Shown: positions 10,580-22,193 of the stretch, in pieces
Layout: each line of letters opens with the position of its first letter
How positions within the stretch are numbered: position 1 is the first letter of the stretch
Source of the DNA: Poronia punctata
Taxonomy: Eukaryota; Ascomycota; Sordariomycetes; Xylariales; Xylariaceae
Assembly (NCBI GenBank): GCA_022579005.1
Contig: MU401823.1
Coordinates: 1 to 26,154 of the forward strand
Length of the DNA stretch: 26,154 nucleotides
Reading direction: 5' to 3'
Position numbers and translations under genes: made by a program
The notes under the pieces: model-generated
What the model saw: only the letters and a program-made list of their open reading frames with translations
Told to the model about the DNA's origin: nothing
The model's database searches: none

Positions 10580-11040
10580 AGACCCTACTCGTACAGCAAA
10601 TGCGGCACATCCCCTTTTTTTGTCTACGCCTGCTCCGACACTCGGGCATTGTCTTTTTATCTTTGGGGAGGGGGGGGGCAGATTGTGACATCCCAGTTAT
10701 ATGTACCTGTCATATCTATGTCATACTTATCTACTTTATGGAGGTACCTGCCTCCTAGGTACCAGTCAGTGGACTGGCATGTTCCTATGTTAGTAGGTAC
10801 GACCCACTACAGACATACCTATATCTGTAGTATTGTTAGATACCTACATGGGGGATTTCCCTCCTAGTTATCCATTCTATTCCACATCACAAGCAGTGCC
10901 TCCTCACGCGTCCCATCAATACAATCATACGTTTCAGCCATATCGCTAAGTTCTGACAATAGCCGTTGCGTTGCCCCCGTTTTGCTAAGAGACGTTTCTC
11001 TTTTGTCCTTGAATACAAGACCTAGACCTTGCCTATTCTT
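10580..11040. other. No supported gene; short palindromes
   Basis: This may include further debris of the GMC gene. It contains a G-rich run (about 10665-10678) and local inverted repeats, such as CTACAGA ... TCTGTAG near 10808-10832 and GGTACCTGCCTCCTAGGTACC near 10742-10762. A 66-codon minus frame (10864-11064) is protein-like in composition but unrecognised. Confidence 0.4.
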
Positions 11041-11883
11041 ATTTGCCGAAGCACAATCCGCCACAAAATGTCTTAAAGAACTAGAAGCAGCCCGGGACCA
11101 AGCTCTGTTGGAGCTAAGAAGGTTAGGGCCAAGAACGTCGAGGAAACCGTACCAGTCATTAGAGCTGAGTTGACATTGGCTGCGAACACGGGCGGCCAGA
11201 CCACCATAGGACCTACGCCAATGCTCGGACGGCGCACGGAATTATATGCGGACCTGCTCCGGGAGGCCGCAAAGATCGACACCATGACAGGATCAAAGGC
11301 CGAGAAGGCGGAGACCAGGGAGCGAGTTGCAGCGGCTATCGGATTGGTCACTACCATGGACGAGGATATGTTAAATAGCCTCGAGGTTGAGGATGTCTTT
11401 GAATTCCTAAAAATTCATGGACAGGTTGCCATGGTACTGCTGCGGAGATGTATGTAATATTTCGAAAATGATTTCCAAGTTGCTGTACCTAGCTAACAAG
11501 CCTAGGTTAGGGGCGGGTCGCAATACGATGCAGAGCAGCGTCAATCGAATAAACGATGTAAACGCTGCGCAAAGGGAGGTGGTAAGTATTTATCCTAGGT
11601 CGGTTGCCACGTTTAATTGTCGTTAGCTAATAAATAATATTCTTTATAGAAAGAGTGGTACGGGAAGAAATGCATTGTTACTGGCGGTTCTCCATCTACG
11701 GATGCAACCCACATCTTACCGGACGCCATCGACAGAAATAAGAATGCCCGGCGGAGGGTTTTGGCACCAGTTACCATGTTCTGGCCGAGGGAAGAATCCA
11801 ACGCGCTACAAGCAGTACTTGCGGACCCCATCCACGAGTATCCTTGGCTTAGCCATCGACGTGTAGTATCAGCAAGCTCATAA
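11041..11883 (+). pseudogene. HNH-nuclease-like gene, probably damaged
   Basis: The best part is the 3' end. An exon ending RINDVNAAQREV (to 11581) is followed by a textbook 68-bp intron (11582-11649; GTAAGT, GCTAAT, TATAG). The next exon starts KEWYGKKCIVTGGSPSTD and contains ATHILPDAI and MFW before a stop at 11881-11883. The pattern CxVTG...A/T-H-I-x-P resembles fungal HNH_2-type domains. Upstream, 11077-11449 encodes a charged helical region (KELEAARDQALLELRRLG, then KAEKAETRERVAAAIGLV), but a one-base frame shift is needed near 11125. Joining to the HNH exon near 11450 is also awkward: the good intron 11450-11505 (GTATGT, GCTAAC, CCTAG) leaves a stop codon, while a 43-bp intron to 11492 keeps the frame. 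No start codon is clear. It is either a pseudogene with one or two indels or a gene whose exons I have not resolved. Confidence 0.5.
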
Positions 11884-12355
11884 AAAAAGGTGCAGCTAGC
11901 TTTGTAAGTTTAGAGCGATGGACAAGAAAATGCGCATAACTTGAGGTTACAGGAGCAATATAGCCTACTAAGTAGTGATTATACTAAGGGGTTGTTCGGT
12001 AGGATAATTATTAATTATTCTTGTAGGGATAAGTCATAATCAAAATATAACCACCGTGTTTGCAAAACAACTTATTACTTATTCCCACCTTGGACGTACT
12101 TATTGGAAAGCTTGCTTTCTGTTTCGTGAGGTATGGGTCATTTAAAGGTCAGTGTCTTGTGCAGCCACAGTCGCGCCATTATAGTTAGCCCGGACCCACC
12201 TCAGATAGACGTTAAAATGCTACGTGTACTACTACTACTTGTGGGGCAAGTGTGGGATGGAGGAGTCCATTTCTGGATGCTCGAACTTCCAGTCCTTGAG
12301 GCTTCCATCCTAACACTTCTACATTTGTATGCAATAGACCGTACCCGACCGAAAC
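11884..12355. other. Island DNA ending exactly at the retrotransposon LTR
   Basis: Composition is normal up to 12355. An unrecognised 75-codon plus frame (12133-12360) runs into the LTR: its TAA stop at 12358-12360 lies within the first bases of the element. It could be a gene cut by the insertion, but nothing in the protein supports this. The five bases before the LTR, GAAAC (12351-12355), are the expected half of a target duplication whose other half lies outside the window. Confidence 0.5.
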
Positions 12356-12562
12356 TGTAAGTGATGTAAAATAGAATAGATAGCTAGGAAGGAAATCCCT
12401 ATGCTATTTAGGATGCTATAGATATAGGTATGTTTGTAGTAGGTTATACTTGCTAATATAGGTACTTGCTAGTCTTAGTACTAGTACTTATAAAGTAAGT
12501 ACTTTTATATAAATATATAATATAGCTATAATAGGTAAATATTTTTTAAAATATAATAATTT
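12356..12562 (-). repeat. Left (3') LTR of the outer gypsy element
   Basis: The left end is fixed by alignment with the right LTR and by the TG start at the sharp composition border. The right end at about 12562 is inferred from the polypurine tract that follows it, giving about 207 bp. The 157 bases that can be compared with the right LTR differ by transitions without indels. The site occupied by a MITE in the other LTR is empty here: TTATATAA at 12505-12512, the RIP form of CTATATAG. Confidence 0.75.
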
Positions 12563-12580
12563 GCCTCTTTTAAAAGAAAA
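12563..12580 (-). other. Polypurine tract of the outer gypsy element
   Basis: The plus strand reads GCCTCTTTTAAAAGAAAA; on the minus strand this gives AAAAGAGGC directly before the LTR. The nested element has a very similar sequence at its own LTR border (ACCTTTTTTTAAAAG at 19308-19322), which supports both the orientation and the LTR end. Confidence 0.5.
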
Positions 12581-15185
12581 AAATGCTATGTTTTTATAGT
12601 ATATATAAGTAGTAAGTAGCTATATATAAAAAATATATTTATAAATATACTTATAATATTTTTTTAGTATAATTTTATAATTATAATAATCTTTTTATTT
12701 TAACTTGTTTTATTAGTTTTTTTATTTTTTTACTATTAGTATATTATTGCTTAATTGTTTTAATATAAACTATTTATTAAATTTTTAACTAAGGTCTTTA
12801 TATATAGTAAGATATTATATTTTTTTTTTAATTTGCTTTATAGCAATAGTGCGTTTTTTTAAATAATCTTTTAGTTAAATAAGGCTAATAAGTAGGAAAA
12901 ATTAACTATACTTGTTTATAAAAGCGGGTTTAAAGTAATTAACTAATATAACGTTGTAAATGTATATATTATATTTTTATAAGTTTAGCTTATATACTAA
13001 AGTACTTATTTTTTTAAAGACTTTAAATAGTTTTATATACTTTTATAATATTTTGTTACTTAAAATTATAGTTAATAAAATATTGTAGCTTTTATAAAGC
13101 TATAGCAAAACTTAATTTTTTACTTTAAAGTAGCATAGTTAGTATTTTTAATTAAAGTATTTTTTTATAATTATAAAAGCTAATATAATAGCGTTTAATG
13201 CTTAAATTTAAGTACTTAAAAAAAAGTAAAGCTGTTAAGATTTATTTATATTTTTAAGATTTAATATATTTATAATATTTGTAAAAGTAAAACTTATAGC
13301 TAATTTATTAAAAAATATTTTAGTAGTTGTATATTTTATATTATTATATTTAAATTATAGTTAAGGTAAAGTAGTAAGCTAACTTAATAAATTTTTTATA
13401 GTATATATATAATAGCAAAAAGCAAACTAGGCTATTTAAACTATAATTTTTAATTGTTTATTTATTTAAAAGTAGTATACTATTAAATAAAAAAGCTTAG
13501 TATTTAGCTTTTATTAAATAAATTTTTAAAGTATAAATAAAAATTTTAAATTTTTATTTAATATTATAACTTTTAATATTTTTTAGTTAAAATTTAATAA
13601 ATATTAAATAAAAGCTATACTTTATTTTTTAGCTAACTAGGTTTTTTTGCTAAGAATAACCTGTTTTTATTTAGTTAATTTGTTAACTATAATTATAGCA
13701 GCGTTAAATTTTATAGTAAAAATAAGTAAACTAAGTATAAAGTTTATTATAATTTAATAGTATAAATAAAAAAGTAATAGTATAGGCTATAATAACTTAT
13801 ATAGCTTATATTTTTTAAGTTATAAGATTTTATATTAAAAGCATTTTTTTATATATTTTTTAAGTTACTTAAAGCTTTAATAAATATAAAATTAATATAT
13901 TATATATATTATCTTTGCGTATTTTAAATAACTTAGTTTATATATTATAGCTTATAGTTAAAAAAACATAAATAAAAAATATATAAGCAATTTAATATAT
14001 TTAAAGTTATATTTTAAAGTAGGCTATTTTAAAAATAAAAAGGTAACTTAGTTTTATTTTTTATAAGTTTATAAGACTTAGCTTTAATAACTTTAAAAAT
14101 ATTTTTAAAGTATAAGTTTTTTTTATATTTTTATTAAATTTAATGCTAAAATTTAAGGTTTATTTAAAGTAGTGCTATAGCTTAATTTTTTAAGTTTTTT
14201 AAAAAAATATTTAGGTTTTATACTAGTTTAGGCTGCTTTTATATTAGTAGTAAAAACTTGTGTTTTTAAATTTGTTAATAAACTTAATATATTGCTTAAT
14301 GCTTATTTTAGTTATTTAGTAAGTTGTTTAGCAAACCTTGATTTTTTTTTTTTAAATTTGCTTTATGCTATAGCTTTTTTTATAGTAATTTGCTAAAAGT
14401 ATTAAGTATTATATAGTACTTTTTAGGTTTATAAAGTATATATATTTTAAATTAGCTAATATACTTTAATGTATAAATAATTTGCTTGTTAGCGTTGTTA
14501 GTAGTAATAAAGTTAATAAGATTTTTATGCTGCTAAAAGCTTAAAATTGCTTTATAGTTTATAAATATAATAAAAAAACATATTTTAGTAGTATTAAATT
14601 AATATCTAGCTTTTTTTAAAAGCTAAACATAGCTATAAAGTTTTATTTTAGTAAGCTAATAATTTTTTTTTGCTTTAGTTAATAGTTAAAATAAAAATGC
14701 TATAAGCTTTATAGTAAATTATAAAAGGTAATATATAATAAAGCTATTAATAAGTAAAGCAAAAATAGCTTTTTTTTAATATAGTATATTTTTATGCTAA
14801 TACTTTTAATTAACGCGTTAAAGTTAGCAAATAATTAATAAATAAAAAAGTAAAATACTAGTTTTATATTAGTAAAAAGCGCTACTTTAATTTAATTAAA
14901 AGCTATTTGCTTTTTTTTAGTTAAAAATATAAATACTATTATTATAGTTTAATTACGCCTTATGTATTTAAATTTAGTATATTTCTTTTAAATATAACTA
15001 AGTAACTTTGTTTTTTATTTTTATAACAACTAAATTAAAATTTTATAAAAAGGGCAAAAAGTGCAAAGCTATATAGTAAATCTAATAAATACTTTAAAGT
15101 CTTTTAATATTTAAAAAAACTTTAAGTAGTAAATAGCTTTAAAGCGTTTAGCTATTAAAGTTATTTTAAAAAAGTTAATAAGTTA

Positions 15186-15335
15186 ACTTAGTACTATAGC
15201 GTTAAAAAAAGCAATATATAATTTAAATAGCTTAATACTAATGTTTTTAATTTAGAAAATTTTAAATACTTTATACAAATTTTTTAAATATTATTTTAAT
15301 ATAAGTAAAAAAATAATAATATTATTATAGTAAAA
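15186..15335 (-). pseudogene. Gypsy reverse-transcriptase remnant of the outer element
   Basis: Read on the minus strand, one frame gives FYYNNIIIF, followed by ILK, a stop, YLKNLYKVF and, further on, ISIKLFKLYIAF. This follows the layout of Ty3/gypsy reverse transcriptase: YxDDIIIF, then a linker with ExHxxHLxxVF, then KxSYIGYP. The two catalytic aspartates read as asparagine (GAC/GAT to AAT) and glutamine codons have become stops, exactly the G-to-A and C-to-T changes RIP makes. It lies about 3.8 kb from the element's 5' LTR once the nested element is removed, a normal distance. It is non-functional. Confidence 0.8.
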
Positions 15336-18300
15336 TCTAGTAACTATATACTATAATATATTGTTTATTTGCTTTTAAATATATATATTGCTGCCTTTAT
15401 AGCTTATAACTACGCAATTAAAAGTAAACTAGCTTTTATAAGTAGTAATAGTAAATATTTATTATAAATTTAAATATACTTACTATTAATAATAAAATGC
15501 TATAATATTTAAAACACTTTAAAATTTATAACTTGCTATATAGTTTATAATTTTATTTTATAATTATATAAAGTACATATTATTTAAAGCTTATTTGTTA
15601 ACTTATTTAATATTAATAACTATATAGCTTTTTTTTTAAATATTTTAGTTTTTAGTAATAGCTTTTGCTAATTTTTATGCTAAGCAGCTTAAAATCTTTT
15701 TTTATATAATAAATACTAAAAAAAAAAAAAAACCTATTATATAGTTTTATAAATCTTACTAGTAGCTTAAAATTTATTAATAGTCTTTTTAATAATTTTT
15801 TAAGCATTTTTAAGTAAAAAATATACTTTATAGTGCTTAAAAATATTTTTTTTTTAGCTTAACTTAAATTATATTTATATTTATTTATTTTTTAAAACGT
15901 TAGCATACTTTATATTTTAAAAAATAAATTTAAACTTATTTACAAGTTTTAATATTAGCTTTTTTAAATTTAAGTTTTTTAAATCTTTATATATATTAAC
16001 ACTAGTTTTATATTTATAAATATAGTTAAAAATATAAATAAAAGCTAATTTAATAAAGCTAAGCTTTGTTAATAGCTTAAATTAATAAATAGCAAATTTT
16101 GCAGCTTAAAAAGCATATTATTTTTTAACTTAATATATAGTATAAGCTAAATTTATAAACATAAAGTAGCTTATTAATTTATTTTTAAGTACTCATATAA
16201 GTTTAAAAAAATTATTTTATATTATTACTATAGCTATTTTAAAATTAGCTAGTAATATAAAAGTATTTAAAAGTAAATTAGCTAGCTTAAATATTAAGTT
16301 TTAACCTTTATTTTTAGCAGTATAGTATACTAGTACTATAGTATAAAAATAAAGCTATACTATTATAAATACTAAATTTTTTATAAAAACCTATTATAGT
16401 TTTTTTTTTAAAATAACGTTAAAATTAATAACAATATTATTATAAAAACAAATAATAGCTTAGTTTTAAAATATTAAAATATTAAATTGCTTTTAATAAA
16501 AATATTTATTTTTAAAAGCATATAGGCTTAAAGATTTAAAACAATAGCTACTTTATATATAAAGTAAGCAATAGCTAGCTAGCTTTATTAGTTTTTACTT
16601 TAAAAATATATAAGTATAATAATGTAATTATTAGTAATATAAATAGCTGTTTTTATACTTTTTATAGTTAATAAGGTTGCTTATTTTTACTAATTAAGCT
16701 TTAAAAACTTTTTATAAAGCTAGTTAGCATTAACAATAGTTTTAAAATATTTAATATTTTTATAAATATTAACTTAATATATTAAATTATAAAGGTTAAA
16801 AGTAATTATTATTTTAAAGTAGCTATATAATTAAAACTTATATTTAGTTTTTATTAGTATAGCTAGTACTTTAAATTATATAATATTAAGTACTTGCTTA
16901 TATAGTTTTAGTAAATTAATAATATTTAGTACTGCTATTTTTAAGTTAACTACTTTAAAGATTTTAGTATTAGAACTTATATTTATATAATATTAATTAA
17001 ACTTTTAAATAAAAAATTATAATTTATATTTAGTTTTTTTATATTTAGTATTTAAATATTTATAAAAAGCATTGTTGCTTAAAAATAAAGTATAACATTT
17101 TTAATAAGTTTTTATAAAAAGTATATAAAAAAAGTAGTATATAATAGCAAAACTATAAATATTATTAATATTCTTTACTAATAAAAAGCAATATTAAAGA
17201 TTTTAATTTTTATAATTAAATTATTTTTTTAAATTTATAAAGTCTTTTTAGCTATAATTTTAAAGTAAAGCCTTATTTTAATAATTTTAATAATTAGCTT
17301 AGTATTGCTTTTAGTACTAATTTGTATTATTATATTATAGCTAATCTTAGTTTTTATAATATACTTTTTAAAGCTGTTATTATTATTGCTAAGATCTTTA
17401 AAGTAAAGGTAATAAATAACAATTTTTTAAAACTAATAAATAAAGCTATAAAAAAGCTTAATACTAGTTTTATATTTAGATTTATTAATTTAGCTTTGTA
17501 AGGGGTATATTTTAAGTAAGTTGTTAAGGTTAAAGGGCATATTGCTAATTTATATACTTTAAACCTTAGTTTAAATATCTTTGGTTAGTGTTTTAAAGGC
17601 GTTAACCTTTATTTTTATTATTATTATAAAAATTAAACTGCTAATTATTATTATTATTAAAACAATTTTAAGTTTAGTTGCAAAATTAAAAGTTAAAGTT
17701 ATTATAATAGGCATATTTTTTTTATGCTATTTTTTTAAGTACCTTTTTTTTATTTTAAAGTTTAAATAATAAGGTATTTATAAATAAAGTATTTATAAGT
17801 ACTATAAGCTAACTTTAAATATTACTATTAAATACTTTAAACGTTACTAGCAATTAATTATAAAAATTTTAATTATAACCTTTTACGTTTTAAATAACTT
17901 TTTAAATAAATGCTATAATATTATAACCTTTATAAATATTTTCTAATATAAAAAAGTAGGCTTGTAACTATTTTATAGCAATAAACTATAAAAGTTTAAA
18001 CTATTTAATTAATTTATTATAAATTATAAAAATAAGGGCTATTTTAAAAATAGTTTAGTTTGCTATAAATAATACTTAAAAATGCTAAATTAATGCTAGG
18101 CTAAAAAAGCATTATATTTATACTTAATAAACTTTTTATTTTAAGTTTTAAGATACTAAATGCTTAAAGTAATTTATAAATGCAAAAATATTAGTATATT
18201 TAATAACTTTTTTATTTATAACTATACTTTAAAATATAAGATTTTTTGCTAAAAAGTTAAAATATTTTATATTTAATAATTATAAGCTATAATTATTATT

Positions 18301-18953
18301 GTTAACTTAGTTGTTTATTATAAGCAGCTATACTATTTAGTTAATATTTTATTTTATTTATACTGCTAAAAGTATACTTATATTTTAGTTAATATATTAC
18401 TATTACTTTTTAAATGCTGCTTTAATAATTTAGCAAGTATTTTTATTTAAAAAGCTGTCTAGGTTTACTATTAAAAATAAAAGCAAAAGTACTTATTTTA
18501 GTATATTTATTAATAAAAAAAATATTTTTAGTAATAAATTTATTATAAGTATAAGTAAAAATATAAGTAAAGCTAAAAATGTAACTAGTAATAATAATAA
18601 TTATAAAAGTATAAGTAATAGTAAAATAATTAAAGGTTTTAATTTTATAGCTTTTAGTAGTAAGTTAGTAACTAAAGTATATTAATAAAACTATAATAGT
18701 GCTGCTTAAAATAACTTTTTAAAATTTACTTATTTTAAAAAGTAGTTTGCTTTTAATAACCTAGCTTTAAATTAAAAGTTTAAAGCTAATTTTTATACTT
18801 TTTTTGCTATTTAAAAAATAATCTTTTTAGCAAAGTTATATTTAGTTTTTTTAAATCTTAGCAATTATTAGGCTAAAAGTTCTTTAGCTATATTTAATAT
18901 AAGTAATTAGTGCTAAAATAAATAAAAGTAAAGTAAGTAAAACTTTAATAGTA

Positions 18954-19061
18954 TTTTTTTATATAAAAAAACTAGTTAGATTTTTTATATAAAAAACCTA
19001 GTTTAAATTTTTATAAAAAAATCTTAATTAAATTTTTTTTTAAAAAAAAAAAAGACCTTAG
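18954..19061 (-). repeat. About four tandem repeats (25-29 bp) in the outer element's leader
   Basis: Units at 18954-18980, 18981-19007, 19008-19032 and 19033-19061 share the form T-run, ATATAAAAAA, CTAGTT(T)A. The first two match closely (TTTTTTATATAAAAAA and then ACTAGTTAGA or CCTAGTTTAAA); the last two are more diverged. They lie near the 5' end of the outer gypsy element on its coding strand, just where the second element inserted; the final unit ends in the CTTAG target. Confidence 0.6.
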
Positions 19062-19307
19062 TGTTATAATTAGGTTATAAAAAAGGCAAGGCTTTTAAAG
19101 GTGACTTGATTTATTGCTAAAAATCTTAAGGTAAAAAGAAAAAAAAGGAAAAGCTTTTAAGTTTTTATTAAAGGTGCAAACCTATATGTATACTAACTAG
19201 TAAGGCTGTAGCTATTTATAGGTGCAAGCCTTTATATTTACTGTTTAAAGGAAATAATAGCTATAAGCTACTTAATTAGCTATATTACTATTAACTAATT
19301 TATAACT
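19062..19307 (-). repeat. Left (3') LTR of the nested gypsy element
   Basis: It starts TGTTATAATTAGG and ends TTTATAACT on the plus strand; near-palindromic ends TGTTATAA / TTATAACT. It aligns with the right LTR over its full length without indels, and the differences I checked are all transitions. This copy has lost more C and G than its partner (for example GGCTGTAGCTA where the other has GGCTGCAGCTG). Confidence 0.92.
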
Positions 19308-19322
19308 ACCTTTTTTTAAAAG
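19308..19322 (-). other. Polypurine tract of the nested gypsy element
   Basis: The plus strand reads ACCTTTTTTTAAAAG directly after the left LTR. On the minus strand this is a purine run ending AAAAAAAGGT immediately before the LTR, the place where plus-strand DNA synthesis is primed in LTR elements. It confirms the leftward orientation. Confidence 0.6.
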
Positions 19323-22031
19323 AAAAAAATAACTTATTTTAAGGTATAGTTTAGGTTTAAACTAGTGTTTTTTAAGTTTTTTTTAATTAGTTGCTTTTTA
19401 GCTAAAAAAAAATTGCTTTAAGTATTTATTATTATTATAATAGTTTAGGCTTTTATACTATTGCGTTATAGTGCTAGTTTTTTTATAACTAATTATAGTA
19501 GTTTAACTATATAAAGTAGCTTTTTTACGCGTTTTTTTTTTGCGTTTTTTGCACTTTTAATATAAGTTACGTAACTTTATTATTGTTAATATATAGTTTA
19601 TTAAATTTATTATAAGCTATTGCTTTAAGCTATTTAAGTAAGCGTAGTAGTAGCTTAGCTGCTTTAAAGTATTGTTTATAAATTTTTTTTAGCAATTTTG
19701 CGCAATTTTTAAAGTTTTTTATAAAATATTATTTATTGTTTATATTTTAGCTTTTTTAATTAACTTTATATTATAGTTTTTTATAATATACTTTTAATAT
19801 TTATATTTTTTTTACTATAAATTTTTTTTTGCTTAATAGTATAATTACTTTACTTTTAAGATTTTTTAATTTTTGCTTTAGTAATAAGTTGTTTAAGTAC
19901 TTTTATAGTTAGTTAGCATAGTATTTATTTGTTGCTTGCTAAGTTAGCAATACTTTAAGCATATAAATATTTTTTTTATAGTATAAAATATAAAACTTTT
20001 ATTAGGTTATTAAGTAGTTTAGCTTATTAAATAGTTAGTTAGTTTGCTACGCTTATTATTTTTTTAGTATAAAAACAAAATTTTTTATGTTAAAATTAAG
20101 GTTTTTATAGCTTTAGTTTGCTTGCTTAGTTATTTGCTTTTATATGCGTAGTAGGTTTTTTTTAGCTATATTAACATAGTTTATAATAGTTTAAATTTAG
20201 TTTTATGCTTTAGTGCGCAATTTTTATTTTTACTAAGTAAGGTTTTTTAGCTTGCAGTTAGCTATTTAATTTTTTTAATTAAATTATAGCAGTATAAAAA
20301 AACTTATTTTTACTTTATATAGTAATAGTTTTGTTAACTTATATAGTATTATAGCTTGTACGTAGTTTATAGCTAGTATTTTTTTTAATTAATTATTTTA
20401 ATAGTAGTTAATATATAAGCATAACTTTTAGTTTAAGTATTTATTTATTATTTTAGCTTATTTTATTATTTTATAGTGCTTTAATAAAGCTAAAGTTTAT
20501 ATAATGCTTAAAATTTTAATAACTTTATTTATAAATATAAAAATAAATTAAAAGCTATAATTTAAAGTAATTATAATTAGTAACTTAAATACTTTAAATA
20601 GTTTTTTATAGTATAGCTACGCTGTTTATTGCGCTATAATCTTTGTTATATAAAGTATAGTCTAAGATTTTTTTTTTAATTTATTTATTATAACTATTAT
20701 ATTGTTAAACTTATATTTATTTTTTAATATTTGCTTAAAATTTATTATAATATGTTTTTAAACACAGTTTAAAATTAGTAATAGTATTAATTTGTTAAAG
20801 GTTTTGTTTTTAAAGACTTTAGCTAAATAATATTATAAGTAATTTGCTACGTATTTATTATAGTTATTTTTTAATTAAGGCTACTAGTATTTTTTTATAA
20901 CTAAGTAGCGCGTTTTTTTTTTGCTTAAGTATGCTATTAATATTTTTTATATGCTTTTTTTATTAACTTTGTTTATAAAAAAAAAGTATTAAGCACTACT
21001 AGTTTTTTTTTATATATAGTTAATTTATTTTTTATTTTTTATAAGTTATTTATATTTGCTTTATTATTTAGGTTTTTAATTTTAGCTTTTATTTTTTGTT
21101 TATATATTTTTATACTTAGATTTTCTTAGTTTTTGCGCAAGATTTTGTTTATAAGCTAAGGCCTTTTTAAGGTTTTTACTTTTTTTTAAGGTTTAAAAAA
21201 CAAGATTTTAGTTGCGTTTTTTATTTATATTAGCATAAATTTAGTAACTATTAGTTAAAAAAAAGTAGCGTGCTTATATAGTTTTTTTTTAGCTTTTTAT
21301 AACGCTATATTTTCTTATTTTTTAAATAGTACGTTTGCTACTATATTTTTTTTTTTTAAGTAATATATAATTATAAAGTTATATTTTGCTAAAAAAGTAA
21401 ACTATTTTGCTTATTATAAGTTAAAGTATTGTTTTATACTAAAATATTTTAATGCTTTATAATTAGTAATAATTAAAAATAGTTTATTATATTAGTAGCT
21501 AATAAGTTTAGCTTTTTATTTTTTTATAGCTAAAACTATTATTAACATTTTTTTGTTATAAATTTTATAATTAAGTTTAGCTTTGCTTATAGTTTTTAAA
21601 AAAAAAGCTGCTAAGTGCTATTTTTTATTAAAGTATAATTGCGTTAAAATCTTTACTACTACTTTATTTAACACATTAGTTTTTACTTTTATAAGTAAGT
21701 TATAGTTATAGTGTTATAGTAAAAAAGCTGCTATTATAGTTTTTTTTAACTTTTAAAATGCTTTTTTACATTTTTTGCTTTAAATAAAAAAGGTATTGTT
21801 ATAAGTTAATATTATAAGTAGCTTTGCTTTATAGCTATAGTTACATATAAATTTTTTATAAAAGTTATAAAATTTTAAAAAAAATTATACTTTTTTTATA
21901 GTTATAAGCGTAGCTTAATTTTTAACTACTTTTATTTTACTTAAGTTAACGTTTATGCTTTTAGCACTAACTACGTATTTTAAAAATTTAGTTTTTATAA
22001 TATAAAATTTTAATTCTTTTAAGTTAGCTTA

Positions 22032-22193
22032 TAAACTAGCTTTTTATAGCTATAATAAGACTTTTTTTATATGTTTTTAGTGTTTTTTTAAAGTTATAAA
22101 GTATATTAATATATTATTTATATAAGCGTAATAAAAGTAGTTAAAGTAATTAAATAAAGTATTGTTAATATATTTTTAAAACGTAAATAGTTT
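22032..22193 (-). pseudogene. Gypsy reverse-transcriptase remnant of the nested element
   Basis: On the minus strand one frame reads NKLFTF, stop, KYINNTL, then YAYINNILIYF, ITLKKH, stop, KHIKKVLL. These match consecutive landmarks of Ty3/gypsy reverse transcriptase: N-x-P-(A/S)-T-F-Q-R-x-(I/M)-N-D, then Y-(I/L)-D-D-I-L-I-Y-S, then L-x-E-H-x-x-H-(V/I)-x-x-V-L. Stops fall where glutamine or arginine codons are expected, and the YIDD aspartates are asparagine, consistent with RIP. The segment is about 3.4 kb from the 5' LTR, the normal spacing for gag, protease and then reverse transcriptase. Confidence 0.88.

Larger units (their letters stand above)
12563..19061 (-). repeat. Internal region of the outer gypsy element (degraded)
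   Basis: These 6.5 kb are AT-rich and full of stops. The only coding remnant I could identify is the reverse transcriptase near 15.2-15.3 kb. By gypsy gene order on the minus strand, gag should lie toward 19 kb and integrase toward 12.6-14.5 kb; I could not confirm either. A 62-codon plus frame at 17581-17769 is low-complexity Ile/Lys/Leu sequence in RIP DNA and is not a gene. Confidence 0.7.

Noticed and set aside
17581..17769. 62-codon plus-strand frame
   Set aside because: It is Ile/Lys/Leu-rich low-complexity sequence within the internal region of a RIP-mutated element and runs opposite to the element's coding strand.
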